Source: Thermus filiformis (lineage in GTDB: Bacteria > Deinococcota > Deinococci > Deinococcales > Thermaceae). Taken from it: a DNA stretch of 64,000 nucleotides. The stretch spans positions 487,923 to 551,922 of the forward strand of contig NZ_JPSL02000039.1 in NCBI RefSeq assembly GCF_000771745.2. The letters are read 5' to 3'. The translations under genes and the position numbers were made by a program. The notes under the pieces are model-generated. The model did not search any database and was not told the origin of the DNA. It saw only the letters and a program-made list of their open reading frames with translations. Positions 42,513 to 51,678 of this stretch are shown here, one piece after another. Positions within the stretch are counted from its first letter, which is position 1; every line of letters starts with the position of its first letter.

Positions 42513-43363
42513 CCCTGGCGCTGAGCCTCATCCTTTCCTGGCTTTTCGTGGGCCTTTGGACCGGGCTGATGAAGGGGCTCGGCCTGGGCAAGAAGGTGCG
42601 CAAGGACGGGCCGAAGACCCACCTGGCCAAGGAGGGAACCCCCAGCATGGGCGGGGTGGCCTTCCTCCTGGCGGGGGCCTTGGCCTACCTCCTGGCCAAA
42701 GACGGCCTGGCCTTCCTCTGGCTCTTGGGGCTCGGGTTCGGGCTTCTGGGCCTCCTGGACGACCTGGGCGGGCTCAAGGGGCGGCCCCTCCGGGCCCGGG
42801 AGAAGCTGGCCCTCCAGAGCCTGATGGCCCTGGTCTTCGCCCTCTACGCGGTGCAAAAGGTGGCCTACACCCCCTACCCCCTTTTGGACGTCCTCCTCAT
42901 CGCTTTGGCGGTGGTGGGGGCGGCCAACGCCTTCAACTTCACCGACGGGGTGGACGGCCTCCTGGCCTCGGTGGGGGCCCTCATCCTCCTCCCCTTCCAC
43001 GCCCTGCCCCTGGCCCAGGCCCTGGTGGGAAGCCTTTTGGGCTTCCTGTGGCACAACGCCCCCCGGGCTAAGGTCTTCATGGGGGATGTGGGTAGCCAAG
43101 CCCTGGGAGCGATGGTGGCGGGGCTTTACGTGATGGAGAAGGCCCTTTGGCTCCTGCCCCTGGCCGCCTTGGTCCCGGTTTTGGAGGTGGTGTCCGTGGT
43201 CCTGCAGGTGGCCTACTTCCGCAGGACCGGGCGGCGGCTTTTCCGCATGACCCCCCTTCACCACCACTTTGAGCTTCTGGGCTGGGAGGAGAGCAAGGTG
43301 GTCTTCCGGTTCGCGGTGGTCACCGCCTTGGCGGTGGCCCTGGCCTTCGGAGGTCGGGGATGA
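42509..43363 (+). CDS. mraY: Phospho-N-acetylmuramoyl-pentapeptide transferase MraY
   Basis: 284-aa integral membrane enzyme making lipid I from UDP-MurNAc-pentapeptide and undecaprenyl phosphate. Motifs: KEGTPSMGGVAFLL, LLDDLGGLKGRPL (Asp pair), NFTDGVDGLLAS, AKVFMGDVGSQALGAM and the C-terminal LHHHFELLGW. About ten hydrophobic helices. It is shorter than E. coli MraY (360 aa) but has all catalytic blocks. ATGA overlaps with both neighbours. Confidence 0.95.
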   Translation: MTLALSLILSWLFVGLWTGLMKGLGLGKKVRKDGPKTHLAKEGTPSMGGVAFLLAGALAYLLAKDGLAFLWLLGLGFGLLGLLDDLGGLKGRPLRAREKLALQSLMALVFALYAVQKVAYTPYPLLDVLLIALAVVGAANAFNFTDGVDGLLASVGALILLPFHALPLAQALVGSLLGFLWHNAPRAKVFMGDVGSQALGAMVAGLYVMEKALWLLPLAALVPVLEVVSVVLQVAYFRRTGRRLFRMTPLHHHFELLGWEESKVVFRFAVVTALAVALAFGGRG

Positions 43364-44607
43364 GGCTGGTCTTCGGCCTGGGACGAAGCGGCCTGGGGGT
43401 GGTGCGCTACCTCAAGCGCAAGGGACTGAAGGCCGCCCTCTACGACGACCACCCCCGGCCGGAGGAGGTGGCCTGGGCCGAGGCCCAGGGCTTCCCCTTT
43501 GACCCCGACCCCCAGCCGGGGGCCTACACCGAGGTGGTGGCCGCCCCCGGCGTCCCCCTGGACCACCCCCGGCTCAAGGCCCTGGGCGAGGCGGGGGCCT
43601 TGATCCTGGGGGAGGCGGAGCTGGTCTTCCGCCACTCCCAAACCCCCCTGATCGGTATAACGGGCACCGCGGGGAAGACCTCCACCACCCTCTTCACCGC
43701 CCACCTCCTGAGAAGCCAGGGGCTAAAGGCCCTGGCCGGGGGCAACCTGGACCCGCCCCTGGCGGAGATCGCCGAGGAGGCGGAGGTGGCGGTGGTGGAG
43801 CTTTCCAGCTTCCAGCTCGAGCGCGTCCACCTCTTCCGCCCCCGGGTGGCGGTGCTTTTGAACCTGGGAGTGGACCACCTGGACCGGCACGGCACGGTGG
43901 AGGCCTACCACCGGGCCAAGCTGAACCTTTTGAGGAACCTCACCCCCGAGGACGCCCTGGTCTACAACGAGGCCGACCCCAAGGTGCGCCGGGCGGCGGA
44001 AGCCACCCCCGCCCGGCTCTACCCCTTCCGCCCGGGGGAAAGTCCAAAAAAGACCAACCTCGAGGCCGCTTTGAAGGCCACCCTGGCCTACCTGGACCTC
44101 CTGGGCCGCGCCCCGGACCAGAGGGCCCTCGAGGCGGCCTTCGCCACCCTCCCCGAGCCCCCAAGCCGCTTCCAGGTCTTCGCCCGCAAGGGAAAGGTGG
44201 TCTTCATAGACGACTCCATCGCCACCCGGGCCGAGGCGGTGGCCGCCGCCCTTAGGGCCGCCCCCAAGCCGGTGGCCTGGATCCTGGGGGGGCTGGACAA
44301 GGGGGCCCCCCTGGAGGCGGTGAGGCCGCACCTGGAAGGGGTGCGGGTGGTCCTGGCTATCGGACGGGACGGCCCCAGGATGGCCCGCGGCCTGGAGGGG
44401 GTGGAGGTGGTGGAGATCCCGGAAAAAGACGGGAGGAAGGCCCTTTTGCGCGCGGTGGAGGAGGCCCTTTCCCGCCTCGAGGAGGGGAGCGTCCTCCTGG
44501 CCCCCATGGCCGCCTCCTTTGACCAGTTCGGGGACTACCGGGAGCGGGCCCGGGCCTTCCGGGAGGCCGTCTTCGCCCTGGGAGGTGAGCCTTGGACCCC
44601 ATCCTGA
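43360..44607 (+). CDS. murD: UDP-MurNAc-L-Ala D-Glu ligase MurD
   Basis: 415-aa Mur ligase adding D-glutamate. Motifs: RLVFGLGRSGLGVVRYL at the N-terminus, ATP loop ITGTAGKTSTTLFTAHLL, GGNLDPPL, VVELSSFQLERV, LNLGVDHLDRHGTVEAYHRAK and the C-terminal DDSIATRAEAVAAALR, GGLDKG, LLAPMAASFDQFGDYRERA. It overlaps mraY by 4 nt and ftsW by 16 nt. Confidence 0.95.
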   Translation: MRLVFGLGRSGLGVVRYLKRKGLKAALYDDHPRPEEVAWAEAQGFPFDPDPQPGAYTEVVAAPGVPLDHPRLKALGEAGALILGEAELVFRHSQTPLIGITGTAGKTSTTLFTAHLLRSQGLKALAGGNLDPPLAEIAEEAEVAVVELSSFQLERVHLFRPRVAVLLNLGVDHLDRHGTVEAYHRAKLNLLRNLTPEDALVYNEADPKVRRAAEATPARLYPFRPGESPKKTNLEAALKATLAYLDLLGRAPDQRALEAAFATLPEPPSRFQVFARKGKVVFIDDSIATRAEAVAAALRAAPKPVAWILGGLDKGAPLEAVRPHLEGVRVVLAIGRDGPRMARGLEGVEVVEIPEKDGRKALLRAVEEALSRLEEGSVLLAPMAASFDQFGDYRERARAFREAVFALGGEPWTPS

Positions 44608-45644
44608 CCCTGGTCCAGCTCGCCCTTTTGGGCTTCTCCCTGGTGGGGGTGACGGCGGCGGAGCCCGGCCTCTTTCTGCCCCACCTCCTGAAGATCGGCC
44701 TGGGGCTTTTAGCCACGCTGGCCTTCGCCTTCCTCATCCCCCCGGGGCCCCTCCTGCGCCATGCCCTGGGCCTCCACCTGGGGGTCATGGTCCTGCTCGG
44801 CCTGGTCCTCCTCGTGGGCGAAGGGCCGGGCGGGGTGCGGCGGTGGCTGGACCTGGGGCCCTTGCAGCTCCAACCCTCGGAGCTCGCCAAGGTCAGCCTG
44901 GTCCTCTACCTGGCCTCCTTCGTGGGCCGAAAGGGGACGGACTATCCGATCGTAGGCCCCTTCCTCATCCTGGGGTTCACCGCCGGCCTGGTGCTTTTGG
45001 AGCCCGACTTCGCCACGGCCCTCTTCCTCTTCGCCCTGGCCCTGGCCGTCCTCCTGGTGATCGGCCTGCCTTGGAGGCGGCTCTTCTCCATCGTCCTCTC
45101 CTCCATCATTCTGGCCCTGGCCCTCGGGGGGAGCTACCTGGAAAGGTTCCGCTATGTGGCGGAGCGCTTTACGGCCTTCCTGGGCTTCTGGCAGGGCCGG
45201 GCGGACGCCTCGGGGGAGGCCTACCAGGTGGTCCAGGCCCAAAAGGCCCTTCTGGCGGCGGGGCCCTTCGGCCACGGCCCGGGGGCGGGGCTCATCCACC
45301 TGCCCGAGGCCCACAACGACATGGTCTTCGCCAGCGTGGTCTACGCCACGGGCTGGCTGGGGGGCGGGATGGTCCTCCTCCTCTACGGCCTCCTCTTCCT
45401 CCGGGGGCTCCAGGTGGCCCTGCGGCTCAGGGGCGCGGAGAGCGTCCTGGCCACGGGCCTCACCCTGTACCTCACGGGGCAGGCGGCCATCAACATCGGA
45501 GTCACCCTGGGCTTCCTCCCCGTGACCGGGGTGCCCCTGCCCCTCCTCTCCTACGGGGGAAGCTCCCTCCTGGTGGCGGGGGCGGCCCTGGGGATGCTCT
45601 CCGCCCTGGCCCGGCGGGGGGAAGGGAGGCGGGCGTGGTCGTAG
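44592..45644 (+). CDS. ftsW: Septal peptidoglycan glycosyltransferase FtsW
   Basis: 350-aa SEDS protein with about 10 helices that polymerises lipid II at the septum. Motifs: GEGPGGVRRWLDLGPLQLQPSELAKVSLVLYLA (adjoining), LLEPDFATALFLF, GFWQGRADASGEAYQVVQA with the preceding RFTAFL, EAHNDMVFASV and GVPLPLLSYGGSSLL. Start TTG 44592 (DPILTLVQLALLG) behind GGAGGTGA at only 3 nt; it overlaps murD by 16 nt. FtsW rather than RodA is inferred from its place between murD and murG. Confidence 0.93.
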   Translation: MDPILTLVQLALLGFSLVGVTAAEPGLFLPHLLKIGLGLLATLAFAFLIPPGPLLRHALGLHLGVMVLLGLVLLVGEGPGGVRRWLDLGPLQLQPSELAKVSLVLYLASFVGRKGTDYPIVGPFLILGFTAGLVLLEPDFATALFLFALALAVLLVIGLPWRRLFSIVLSSIILALALGGSYLERFRYVAERFTAFLGFWQGRADASGEAYQVVQAQKALLAAGPFGHGPGAGLIHLPEAHNDMVFASVVYATGWLGGGMVLLLYGLLFLRGLQVALRLRGAESVLATGLTLYLTGQAAINIGVTLGFLPVTGVPLPLLSYGGSSLLVAGAALGMLSALARRGEGRRAWS

Positions 45645-46654
45645 TCACCGGGGGCGGGACCGGGGGGCATCTCTTCCCCGCCCTCGCGGTGGCCCAGGCC
45701 CTGCAGGCCCGGGGGGTGGAGGTGGTCTACGTGGGAAGCCGGCGGGGCCTCGAGGCCCGGCTCCTTCCGGACTCCGGCCTTCCCTACTTCCTCCTCCCTG
45801 CCGGGAAGCTGGACCGCTCCGCCTTCCGGCCCCAGGAGGGCTTGGAGCTTCTTTGGGGCCTGGGGGCGGCCTTGGGCCTCTACCGGCGGCTTAAGCCCCG
45901 CCTCGTCCTCTCCACCGGGGGGTACGCGGGCTTTCCCATCGCCTTCGTGGCGGAGATGACGGGGGCCAAGGTCCTGGTCCACGAGCAGAACGCCCGGCTG
46001 GGCCTGGCGGTCCGCCTCTTGGCGAAAAGGGCCCACGGCCTGGCCCTCTCCCTGCCCCTGGCCCTCCCCCCCTCCCTGGCCCGGAAGGCCCGGGTGGTGG
46101 GCTACCCCGTGCGGGAGGTGCGCTACCCCAAGCGGGAGGCCCGGGCCCGGCTGGGCCTGCCCCTCGAGGGCCCCCTCCTCCTGGTCCTGGGGGGAAGCCA
46201 GGGGAGCCTGGAGCTCAACACCCGCCTCCCGCCCATCCTCAAGTCCCTCCCCTACGCGGTGCTCCACCAGGTGGGGCCGGCCTTCCTGGAAGGGATGAAG
46301 CCCCTGGAAGACGAACGCTACCGCATCGCCGCCTTCGTGGACGCCCCCTTGGCCATGAGCGCCGCCGACCTCCTGATCAGCCGGGCGGGGGCGGGCACCC
46401 TGGCCGAGGCCGCCTACCACCGCCTCCCCGCCGTCCTCTTCCCCCTCTCCCCCAGCCTGGACGGGGGGGCGCAGCTGGCCAACGCCCAGCTCTACGCCAA
46501 GGAGGGCGGGGCGGTCCTGGGGGCATATGAAAAGCTACCCGCCCTTTTGGAGGAGGCCCTAAAGGGGCTGGATAAGCTTAAGGAAGGGATGGCCCGCCTC
46601 TCTCCGGAAGGGGCGACGGCCCGGCTTGTGGACTGGATCCTGGAGGTGGCATGA
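45635..46654 (+). CDS. murG: UDP-GlcNAc transferase MurG (lipid II synthesis)
   Basis: 339-aa peripheral membrane GT-B enzyme that adds GlcNAc to lipid I. Motifs: TGGGTGGHLFPALAVAQAL at the N-terminus, YVGSRRGLEARLLP, STGGYAGFPIAFVA, HEQNARLGLAVRLLA, LVLGGSQGSLELN and DLLISRAGAGTLAEAAYHRLPAVLFPL (adjoining). Start GTG 45635, with GGGAGG 5 nt upstream, overlaps the ftsW stop by 10 nt. Confidence 0.95.
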   Translation: MVVVTGGGTGGHLFPALAVAQALQARGVEVVYVGSRRGLEARLLPDSGLPYFLLPAGKLDRSAFRPQEGLELLWGLGAALGLYRRLKPRLVLSTGGYAGFPIAFVAEMTGAKVLVHEQNARLGLAVRLLAKRAHGLALSLPLALPPSLARKARVVGYPVREVRYPKREARARLGLPLEGPLLLVLGGSQGSLELNTRLPPILKSLPYAVLHQVGPAFLEGMKPLEDERYRIAAFVDAPLAMSAADLLISRAGAGTLAEAAYHRLPAVLFPLSPSLDGGAQLANAQLYAKEGGAVLGAYEKLPALLEEALKGLDKLKEGMARLSPEGATARLVDWILEVA

Positions 46655-47994
46655 AGGTGCACGTGATGGGGCTGGAAGGGGTGGGGATGAGCGCCCTGGC
46701 GCGGCTTCTTTTGGCGGAAGGGCACGGGGTCACGGGGTGCGACCTGGCCCCGGGCAGCCGGTGCCAGGCCCTCCTGGCCCTGGGGGCGGGGCCCGTCCAC
46801 CGGGGGCACGACCCCGGCCACCTGCAGGACGAGGACACCCTCCTCCTCCCCACCCCCATCCCCGAGGACCACCCGGAGGTCCAGGAGGCCCGAAGGCGGG
46901 GGCTTAGGGTCCTCCACCGGATGGAGCTTTTGCGGGACCTTCTGGCCCAAAGGCCCTCCCTGGGCGTGACCGGGACGCACGGGAAGACCACCACCACCGG
47001 GATGCTGGCCTCCATCCTCCTGGCCGCGGGGCTGGACCCCTGGGTCCTCCTGGGCGGGGAGGTGGAGCCCTTTGGGAACGCCCGCTACGGCCAGGGCCCC
47101 CGCCTGGCCGAGGTGGACGAGTCCGACCCCCGGTTCCAGGAGGTCCGGGTGGACGTGGCGGTGGTGACCAACCTCGAGGCCGACCACGTCTCCCCGGACG
47201 GCCGCCCCCGGCCCAACTACCACCCCTCCTACGAGGCCCTCATGGAGGCGGTCCTGGCCTTCGGAAGGCGGGCCCAGGCCCTGGTCTTCCCGGCCTCCGA
47301 TCCCGTCCTTGCCCGCCTCTTCCGGGGCCTGTCCGCCCACCCCTTCGGAGCCGGGGGGGAGGCCTGGGCGGAGGACCTGGAGCTATTGCCCTTCGGTAGC
47401 CGCTTCCACCTGGTCCACCGGGGAAGGCGCCTCGGCGAGGTCCGGCTGGAGGTGCCCGGGGCCCACAACGTGCACAACGCCCTGGCCGCGGGCCTCGCCG
47501 CCCTCCTCTTCGGCGTCCCCTTCCCGGCGGTCCAGGCCGGCCTGGCCCAGTACCGGGGGGCGCGGCGGCGGTTTGAGCGCCTGGGGGTCTACCGGGGGGC
47601 GCTTTTGGTGGACGACTACGCCCACCACCCCACCGAGGTCCGGGCCACCCTGGAGGCGGCCCGGAGCACCGGCCTAAAGGTGAAGGCCCTCTTCCAGCCC
47701 CACCGCCTGGGCCGCACCCAGAGCCTCTGGCGGGCCTTCGCCCAGAGCCTCCTTTTGGCGGAGGAGGTCCTGGTCCTGCCCGTGTACACCGCCGGGGAGG
47801 AGGGGGACAAGGAGGAGCTCGCCCGGCGCATCGCCCAGGAGGTCCAAAGCCTCGGGGGGAAGGCCCTCTTCCTCCGGCTCGAGGAGGCCAGGGCCTACCT
47901 GGAGGCCCAGGCCGGCCCAGGGGAGGTCTGGGTGAGCCTGGGGGCGGGGGACGTGAACCGGATCCTGAAGGCCCTATTGGGAGGTGAGGGATGA
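46651..47994 (+). CDS. murC: UDP-MurNAc L-Ala ligase MurC
   Basis: 447-aa Mur ligase that adds L-alanine to UDP-MurNAc. Motifs: VHVMGLEGVGMSALARLL at the N-terminus, ATP loop VTGTHGKTTTTGMLASIL, EVDESDPRFQEVRVDVAVVTNLEADH, VPGAHNVHNALAAGLAAL and DDYAHHPTEVRATLEAAR, PHRLGRTQSLWRAFAQSL. ATGA overlap with murG and murB on either side. Confidence 0.95.
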   Translation: MKVHVMGLEGVGMSALARLLLAEGHGVTGCDLAPGSRCQALLALGAGPVHRGHDPGHLQDEDTLLLPTPIPEDHPEVQEARRRGLRVLHRMELLRDLLAQRPSLGVTGTHGKTTTTGMLASILLAAGLDPWVLLGGEVEPFGNARYGQGPRLAEVDESDPRFQEVRVDVAVVTNLEADHVSPDGRPRPNYHPSYEALMEAVLAFGRRAQALVFPASDPVLARLFRGLSAHPFGAGGEAWAEDLELLPFGSRFHLVHRGRRLGEVRLEVPGAHNVHNALAAGLAALLFGVPFPAVQAGLAQYRGARRRFERLGVYRGALLVDDYAHHPTEVRATLEAARSTGLKVKALFQPHRLGRTQSLWRAFAQSLLLAEEVLVLPVYTAGEEGDKEELARRIAQEVQSLGGKALFLRLEEARAYLEAQAGPGEVWVSLGAGDVNRILKALLGGEG

Positions 47995-48788
47995 GGGTGG
48001 AGACCGTGCTCCTGAAGGACTACACCACCTTGGGGGTAGGGGGTCCGGCGAAGCTTTGGACCGTGGAGACCCCCGAGGACCTTAAGCGGGCCACCGAGGC
48101 CCCTTACCGGATCCTCGGAAACGGGTCCAACCTCCTCGTCTCGGACCAGGGGGTGAAGGAGCGGGTCATCCGCCTGGGCGGGGTCTTCCAGACCTACGAC
48201 CTGAGGGGCTGGGTGGGGGCGGGGGCCCTTCTGCCCCTCCTGGTCAAGGAGGCAGCGGAGGCGGGGCTTTCCGGCCTCGAGGGCCTCCTCGGCATCCCCG
48301 CCCAGGTGGGCGGGGCGGTGAAGATGAACGCGGGCACCCGGTTCGGGGAGATGGCGGACGCCCTGGAGGCGGTGGAGGTCTTCCACGGGGGGCGGTTTGA
48401 GGTCTTCCGGCCCGAGGAGCTGGGCTTCGGCTACCGCACCTCCCGCCTGCCCGAGGGGGGGATCGTCACCCGGGTCCGGCTCCGGCTCAAGGAAAGGCCC
48501 AAGGAGGAGATCCAGCGCCGCCTCCAGGAGGTGGACCAGGCGCGCAAGGGCCAGCCCAAGAAGAAGAGCGCGGGCTGCGCCTTCAAGAACCCCCCCGGCC
48601 AGTCCGCGGGCCGTCTGATAGACCAGCTGGGCCTGAAGGGGCTGAGGGTGGGCGGGGCGATGGTGAGCCTCGAGCACGGGAACTTCATCGTCAACCTGGG
48701 AAACGCCCGGTTTGAGGAGGTGATGGCCCTGGTACGCCGCATCCAGGAGGAGGTCCCCCTGGAGCTGGAGTGGGAGGTGTGGGCGTGA
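47991..48788 (+). CDS. murB: UDP-N-acetylenolpyruvoylglucosamine reductase MurB
   Basis: 265-aa FAD enzyme reducing enolpyruvyl-UDP-GlcNAc to UDP-MurNAc. Motifs: LKDYTTLGVGGPAKLW, ILGNGSNLLVSDQGV, GLEGLLGIPAQVGGAVKMNAG and KKKSAGCAFKNPPGQSAGRLIDQLGLKG, with the catalytic Ser/Cys and Glu regions. It lacks the long insertion of type I MurB, so it is type II. Overlaps murC and ftsQ by 4 nt each. Confidence 0.95.
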   Translation: MRVETVLLKDYTTLGVGGPAKLWTVETPEDLKRATEAPYRILGNGSNLLVSDQGVKERVIRLGGVFQTYDLRGWVGAGALLPLLVKEAAEAGLSGLEGLLGIPAQVGGAVKMNAGTRFGEMADALEAVEVFHGGRFEVFRPEELGFGYRTSRLPEGGIVTRVRLRLKERPKEEIQRRLQEVDQARKGQPKKKSAGCAFKNPPGQSAGRLIDQLGLKGLRVGGAMVSLEHGNFIVNLGNARFEEVMALVRRIQEEVPLELEWEVWA

Positions 48789-49351
48789 GGCTGGTCCTTT
48801 TTGCCCTCCTCCTCGCCACCCTTTACGTGGGGAGCCTCGTCCTCCTCCCCGTGGAGAAGATCCAGGTGGTGGGCACCCACCGCCTGAGCCCCGAGGAGGT
48901 GGTCCGGACCCTGGGCCTGGCGGAGGGGGAGGCCTGGCTTTGGGTCTTTCCCAGCCGGGCCCAGGCCCTCCTGGCCAACCCCTGGGTCAAGGAGGCCCGC
49001 CTGGAAAAGCCCCGGCCCAAGGAGGTCCTCATCCGGGTGGTGGAGCGCACCCCCATCGCCCGCCTGGCGAATGGGGACGGCCTCTCCAAGGACGGCGTCC
49101 TCCTCCCCGGCGGAGGAGAGGGCCCCTTGGTGGAGGGGAAGGGGCCGCTCCCCGTGCGTGCGGTCATCGCCCTGGTGGAGGCCTTCCCCCAGGCCAGGCG
49201 CGTCCTCTACACGCCGGCGGGGTTCTGGGTGGAGGGGGAGGGGTGGCGGATCTTCGCCCCCGAGGCGGCGCTTCTGATAAAGTGGGCTAAGGTGAACGCG
49301 CCGAAGGGCACGGTATGGATTTACGAATGGGGGGTGAGCTACAGCCCATGA
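48785..49351 (+). CDS. ftsQ: Cell division protein FtsQ (DivIB-type, POTRA)
   Basis: 188-aa bitopic protein. Helix at about 2-19 (RLVLFALLLATLYVGSLVLL), POTRA-like domain (EKIQVVGTHRLSPEEVVRTLGLAEGEAWLWV, NPWVKEARLEKPRPKEVLIRVVERTPIA) and a short C-terminal beta domain. Shorter than E. coli FtsQ (276 aa). Start GTG 48785 behind GGGAGGTG; overlaps murB and ftsA by 4 nt. Confidence 0.88.
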   Translation: MRLVLFALLLATLYVGSLVLLPVEKIQVVGTHRLSPEEVVRTLGLAEGEAWLWVFPSRAQALLANPWVKEARLEKPRPKEVLIRVVERTPIARLANGDGLSKDGVLLPGGGEGPLVEGKGPLPVRAVIALVEAFPQARRVLYTPAGFWVEGEGWRIFAPEAALLIKWAKVNAPKGTVWIYEWGVSYSP

Positions 49352-50580
49352 TTATCGCCGGATTGGACGTGGGAACCACCAAGGTCACCACCGTCATCGG
49401 GGAGGTGGCCCCCGATGGCGAGCTGGACATCATCGGAGAGGGCACCGTCCCCTCGCAGGGCCTCAAGCGGGGGGTGGTGGTCAACCTGGAAAAGACCACG
49501 GAGGCCATCCGGCAAAGCCTCCACCAGGCGGAGCGGGTGGCCGGGGTCAAGGTGGAAGGGGTCTACGTGGGGGTGGGGGGAAGCCACCTGAGAAGCGTGA
49601 CCAGCCAGGGCCTGGCCGCCATCCGCCGGGGCTACAGCATCGCCCCCCAGGACGTGGAGCGGGCCATAGAGCAGGCCCGGGCCTACCCCTTTGACGCGGA
49701 CCTGGAGCTCATCCACGCCCTCCCCCTGGAGTTCAAGGTGGACGGCCAGGAGGGGATCCGGGACCCCTTGGGGATGGCGGGGGTGCGGCTCGAGGTCCAG
49801 GTCCACCTGGTGGCGGCGGGCCGGGGCCCCTTGGCCAACCTGCGCCGGGCCGTGGAGGACGCGGGGCTCACCATCTTGGGCCTCGCCTACCAGGGCTACG
49901 CCTCGGGGCTTTCCGTCCTGACCCCGGAGGAGGAGACGATGAACGTCCTACTTGTGGACCTGGGGGGCGGGACCACCAGCGTGGCCGTCTTCCGGCAGGG
50001 CCGGCTGGCCCACTCCGCCGCCATTCCCATCGGGGGAGAGCACGTCACCCACGACATCGCCCAGCTCCTCAAGATCCCCGCCGAGGAGGCGGAGCGGGTG
50101 AAGCGGAAGTACGGGGCCGCCCTGCCCGAGATGGCCGACCCCGAGCTGGTCCTGGAGATCAACCAGGAGGGCGGAGCCTTCGCCGCCGTGCCCGCCCCGG
50201 AGCTCGCCCGCATCATCCGGCCCCGGCTAAGGGAGATCCTCCACCTGGCCCGCGCCAGCGTGGACGAGGCCCTGGGCCCCTTGGAGATCGCCGTGAACCG
50301 GGTGGTCCTGACCGGGGGCGGGGCGATGATGCGGGGGCTGGACACCCTGGCCAGAAACCAGTACAATCTCCCCGTGCGCATAGGCAAACCGACCCGGGTG
50401 GGGGGGCTTGTGGACGTGGTGGCCTCCCCCGCCCATGCGGCGGCGGTGGGGCTGGTGCGCTACGGCATGGCCGAGAGGGGAACCCAGCCCCAGGATTCCA
50501 GGCCCCGCCAAAGGCGCGAGGCGCCGAGCGGCGAAGGCATCTGGAAGCGGATTAAAGAGATTTTGAACAACCTATTCTAG
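49348..50580 (+). CDS. ftsA: Cell division protein FtsA (actin-like membrane tether)
   Basis: 410-aa actin-fold ATPase anchoring FtsZ to the membrane. Motifs: IIAGLDVGTTKVTTVIGE (phosphate 1), VYVGVGGSHLRSVTSQGLAAI (1C domain), LLVDLGGGTTSVAVFR (phosphate 2), VVLTGGGAMMRGLDTLA (adenosine). The last residues GIWKRIKEILNNLF form the amphipathic membrane-targeting helix. Start ATG 49348 overlaps ftsQ by 4 nt, with GGGGGGTGAG upstream. Confidence 0.95.
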   Translation: MIIAGLDVGTTKVTTVIGEVAPDGELDIIGEGTVPSQGLKRGVVVNLEKTTEAIRQSLHQAERVAGVKVEGVYVGVGGSHLRSVTSQGLAAIRRGYSIAPQDVERAIEQARAYPFDADLELIHALPLEFKVDGQEGIRDPLGMAGVRLEVQVHLVAAGRGPLANLRRAVEDAGLTILGLAYQGYASGLSVLTPEEETMNVLLVDLGGGTTSVAVFRQGRLAHSAAIPIGGEHVTHDIAQLLKIPAEEAERVKRKYGAALPEMADPELVLEINQEGGAFAAVPAPELARIIRPRLREILHLARASVDEALGPLEIAVNRVVLTGGGAMMRGLDTLARNQYNLPVRIGKPTRVGGLVDVVASPAHAAAVGLVRYGMAERGTQPQDSRPRQRREAPSGEGIWKRIKEILNNLF

Positions 50581-50588
50581 GAGGAAAG

Positions 50589-51641
50589 ATGGAAGGCGCG
50601 GTCATCAAAGTCATCGGACTGGGCGGGGCGGGGAACAACGCGGTCAACCGCATGATCGAGTCGGGGCTCACCGGGGTGGAGTTCATCGCCGCCAACACCG
50701 ACGCCCAGGTCCTGGCGAAAAGCCTGGCGGACATCCGCATCCAGCTGGGGGACCGGCTCACCCGGGGCCTGGGGGCGGGGGCCAACCCCGAGATCGGGGA
50801 GAAGGCGGCCCTCGAGGCCCAGGACCTGATCGCCGAGCACCTGGAGGGGGCGGACCTGGTCTTCATCACCGCAGGCATGGGGGGCGGCACCGGAACGGGC
50901 AGCGCCCCGGTGGTGGCGGAGATCGCCCGGAAGCTGGGGGCCCTCACCGTGGCGGTGGTCACCCGGCCCTTCTCCTTTGAGGGCCCCAAGCGGATGAAGG
51001 CGGCCGAGGAGGGGATCCGCAAGCTGAAGGAGCGGGTGGACGCCATGGTGGTGGTCTCCAACGACCGCCTCCTCTCCGCGGTGGACAAGAAGGTCACCCT
51101 CAAGGACGCCTTCCTGATCGCTGACCGGGTCCTGTACCACGGGGTCAAGGGGATCACGGACGTGATCAACCTCCCCGGCCTCATCAACGTGGACTTCGCG
51201 GATATCCGCACCCTCCTGGAGGGGGCGGGCCAGGTCCTGATGGGCATCGGGGCGGGCCGGGGGGAGGAGCGGGTGGAGGAGGCGGCGCGGACCGCCGTCC
51301 ACAGCCCCCTCCTCGAGCGCTCCATAGAAGGGGCCAAGCGCCTCCTTTTGAACGTGGTGGGCTCGGAGAACCTCTCCCTCATGGAGGCGGCGGAGGTGGT
51401 GGAGAGGATCCGGGAGGCCACGGGGAACGAGGCGGTGGACATCCTCTACGGGGTCACCTACGACGAGCGGGCCCAAGACGAGCTCAGGGTCATCCTCATC
51501 GCCGCGGGCTTCCACGAGGGGAGCGTGGTCCCCAAGCCCAGCCGGCCGGTGGACTTCCCCTTGAGCGGGGTAGACCCGGCCAACTTTGAGATCCCCGCCT
51601 TCATCCGCTACGGGGACGGGGACTTCCCGCCCAGAAACTGA
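50589..51641 (+). CDS. ftsZ: Cell division GTPase FtsZ
   Basis: 350-aa tubulin homologue that forms the Z ring. Motifs: IGLGGAGNNAVNRMIESGLTGVEFIAANTDAQ (adjoining), GMGGGTGTGSAPVVAEIAR (tubulin signature), TVAVVTRPFSFEG, NDRLLS and the T7-loop region NVDFADIRTLL. The C-terminal linker is very short: the globular domain ends near residue 320, followed by a short tail IPAFIRYGDGDFPPRN that should hold the FtsA contact. AGGAGGAAAG 2 nt before ATG. Last gene of the division cluster proper. Confidence 0.97.
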   Translation: MEGAVIKVIGLGGAGNNAVNRMIESGLTGVEFIAANTDAQVLAKSLADIRIQLGDRLTRGLGAGANPEIGEKAALEAQDLIAEHLEGADLVFITAGMGGGTGTGSAPVVAEIARKLGALTVAVVTRPFSFEGPKRMKAAEEGIRKLKERVDAMVVVSNDRLLSAVDKKVTLKDAFLIADRVLYHGVKGITDVINLPGLINVDFADIRTLLEGAGQVLMGIGAGRGEERVEEAARTAVHSPLLERSIEGAKRLLLNVVGSENLSLMEAAEVVERIREATGNEAVDILYGVTYDERAQDELRVILIAAGFHEGSVVPKPSRPVDFPLSGVDPANFEIPAFIRYGDGDFPPRN

Positions 51642-51678
51642 GGCTTCCGCCCCGGCAGAGTCCAAAAGAGGGGGTTTC

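Noticed and set aside
44519..45634. Extended murG frame starting at 44519
   Set aside because: It lies over murD and ftsW in another frame; the conserved TGGGTGGH motif begins right after GTG 45635.
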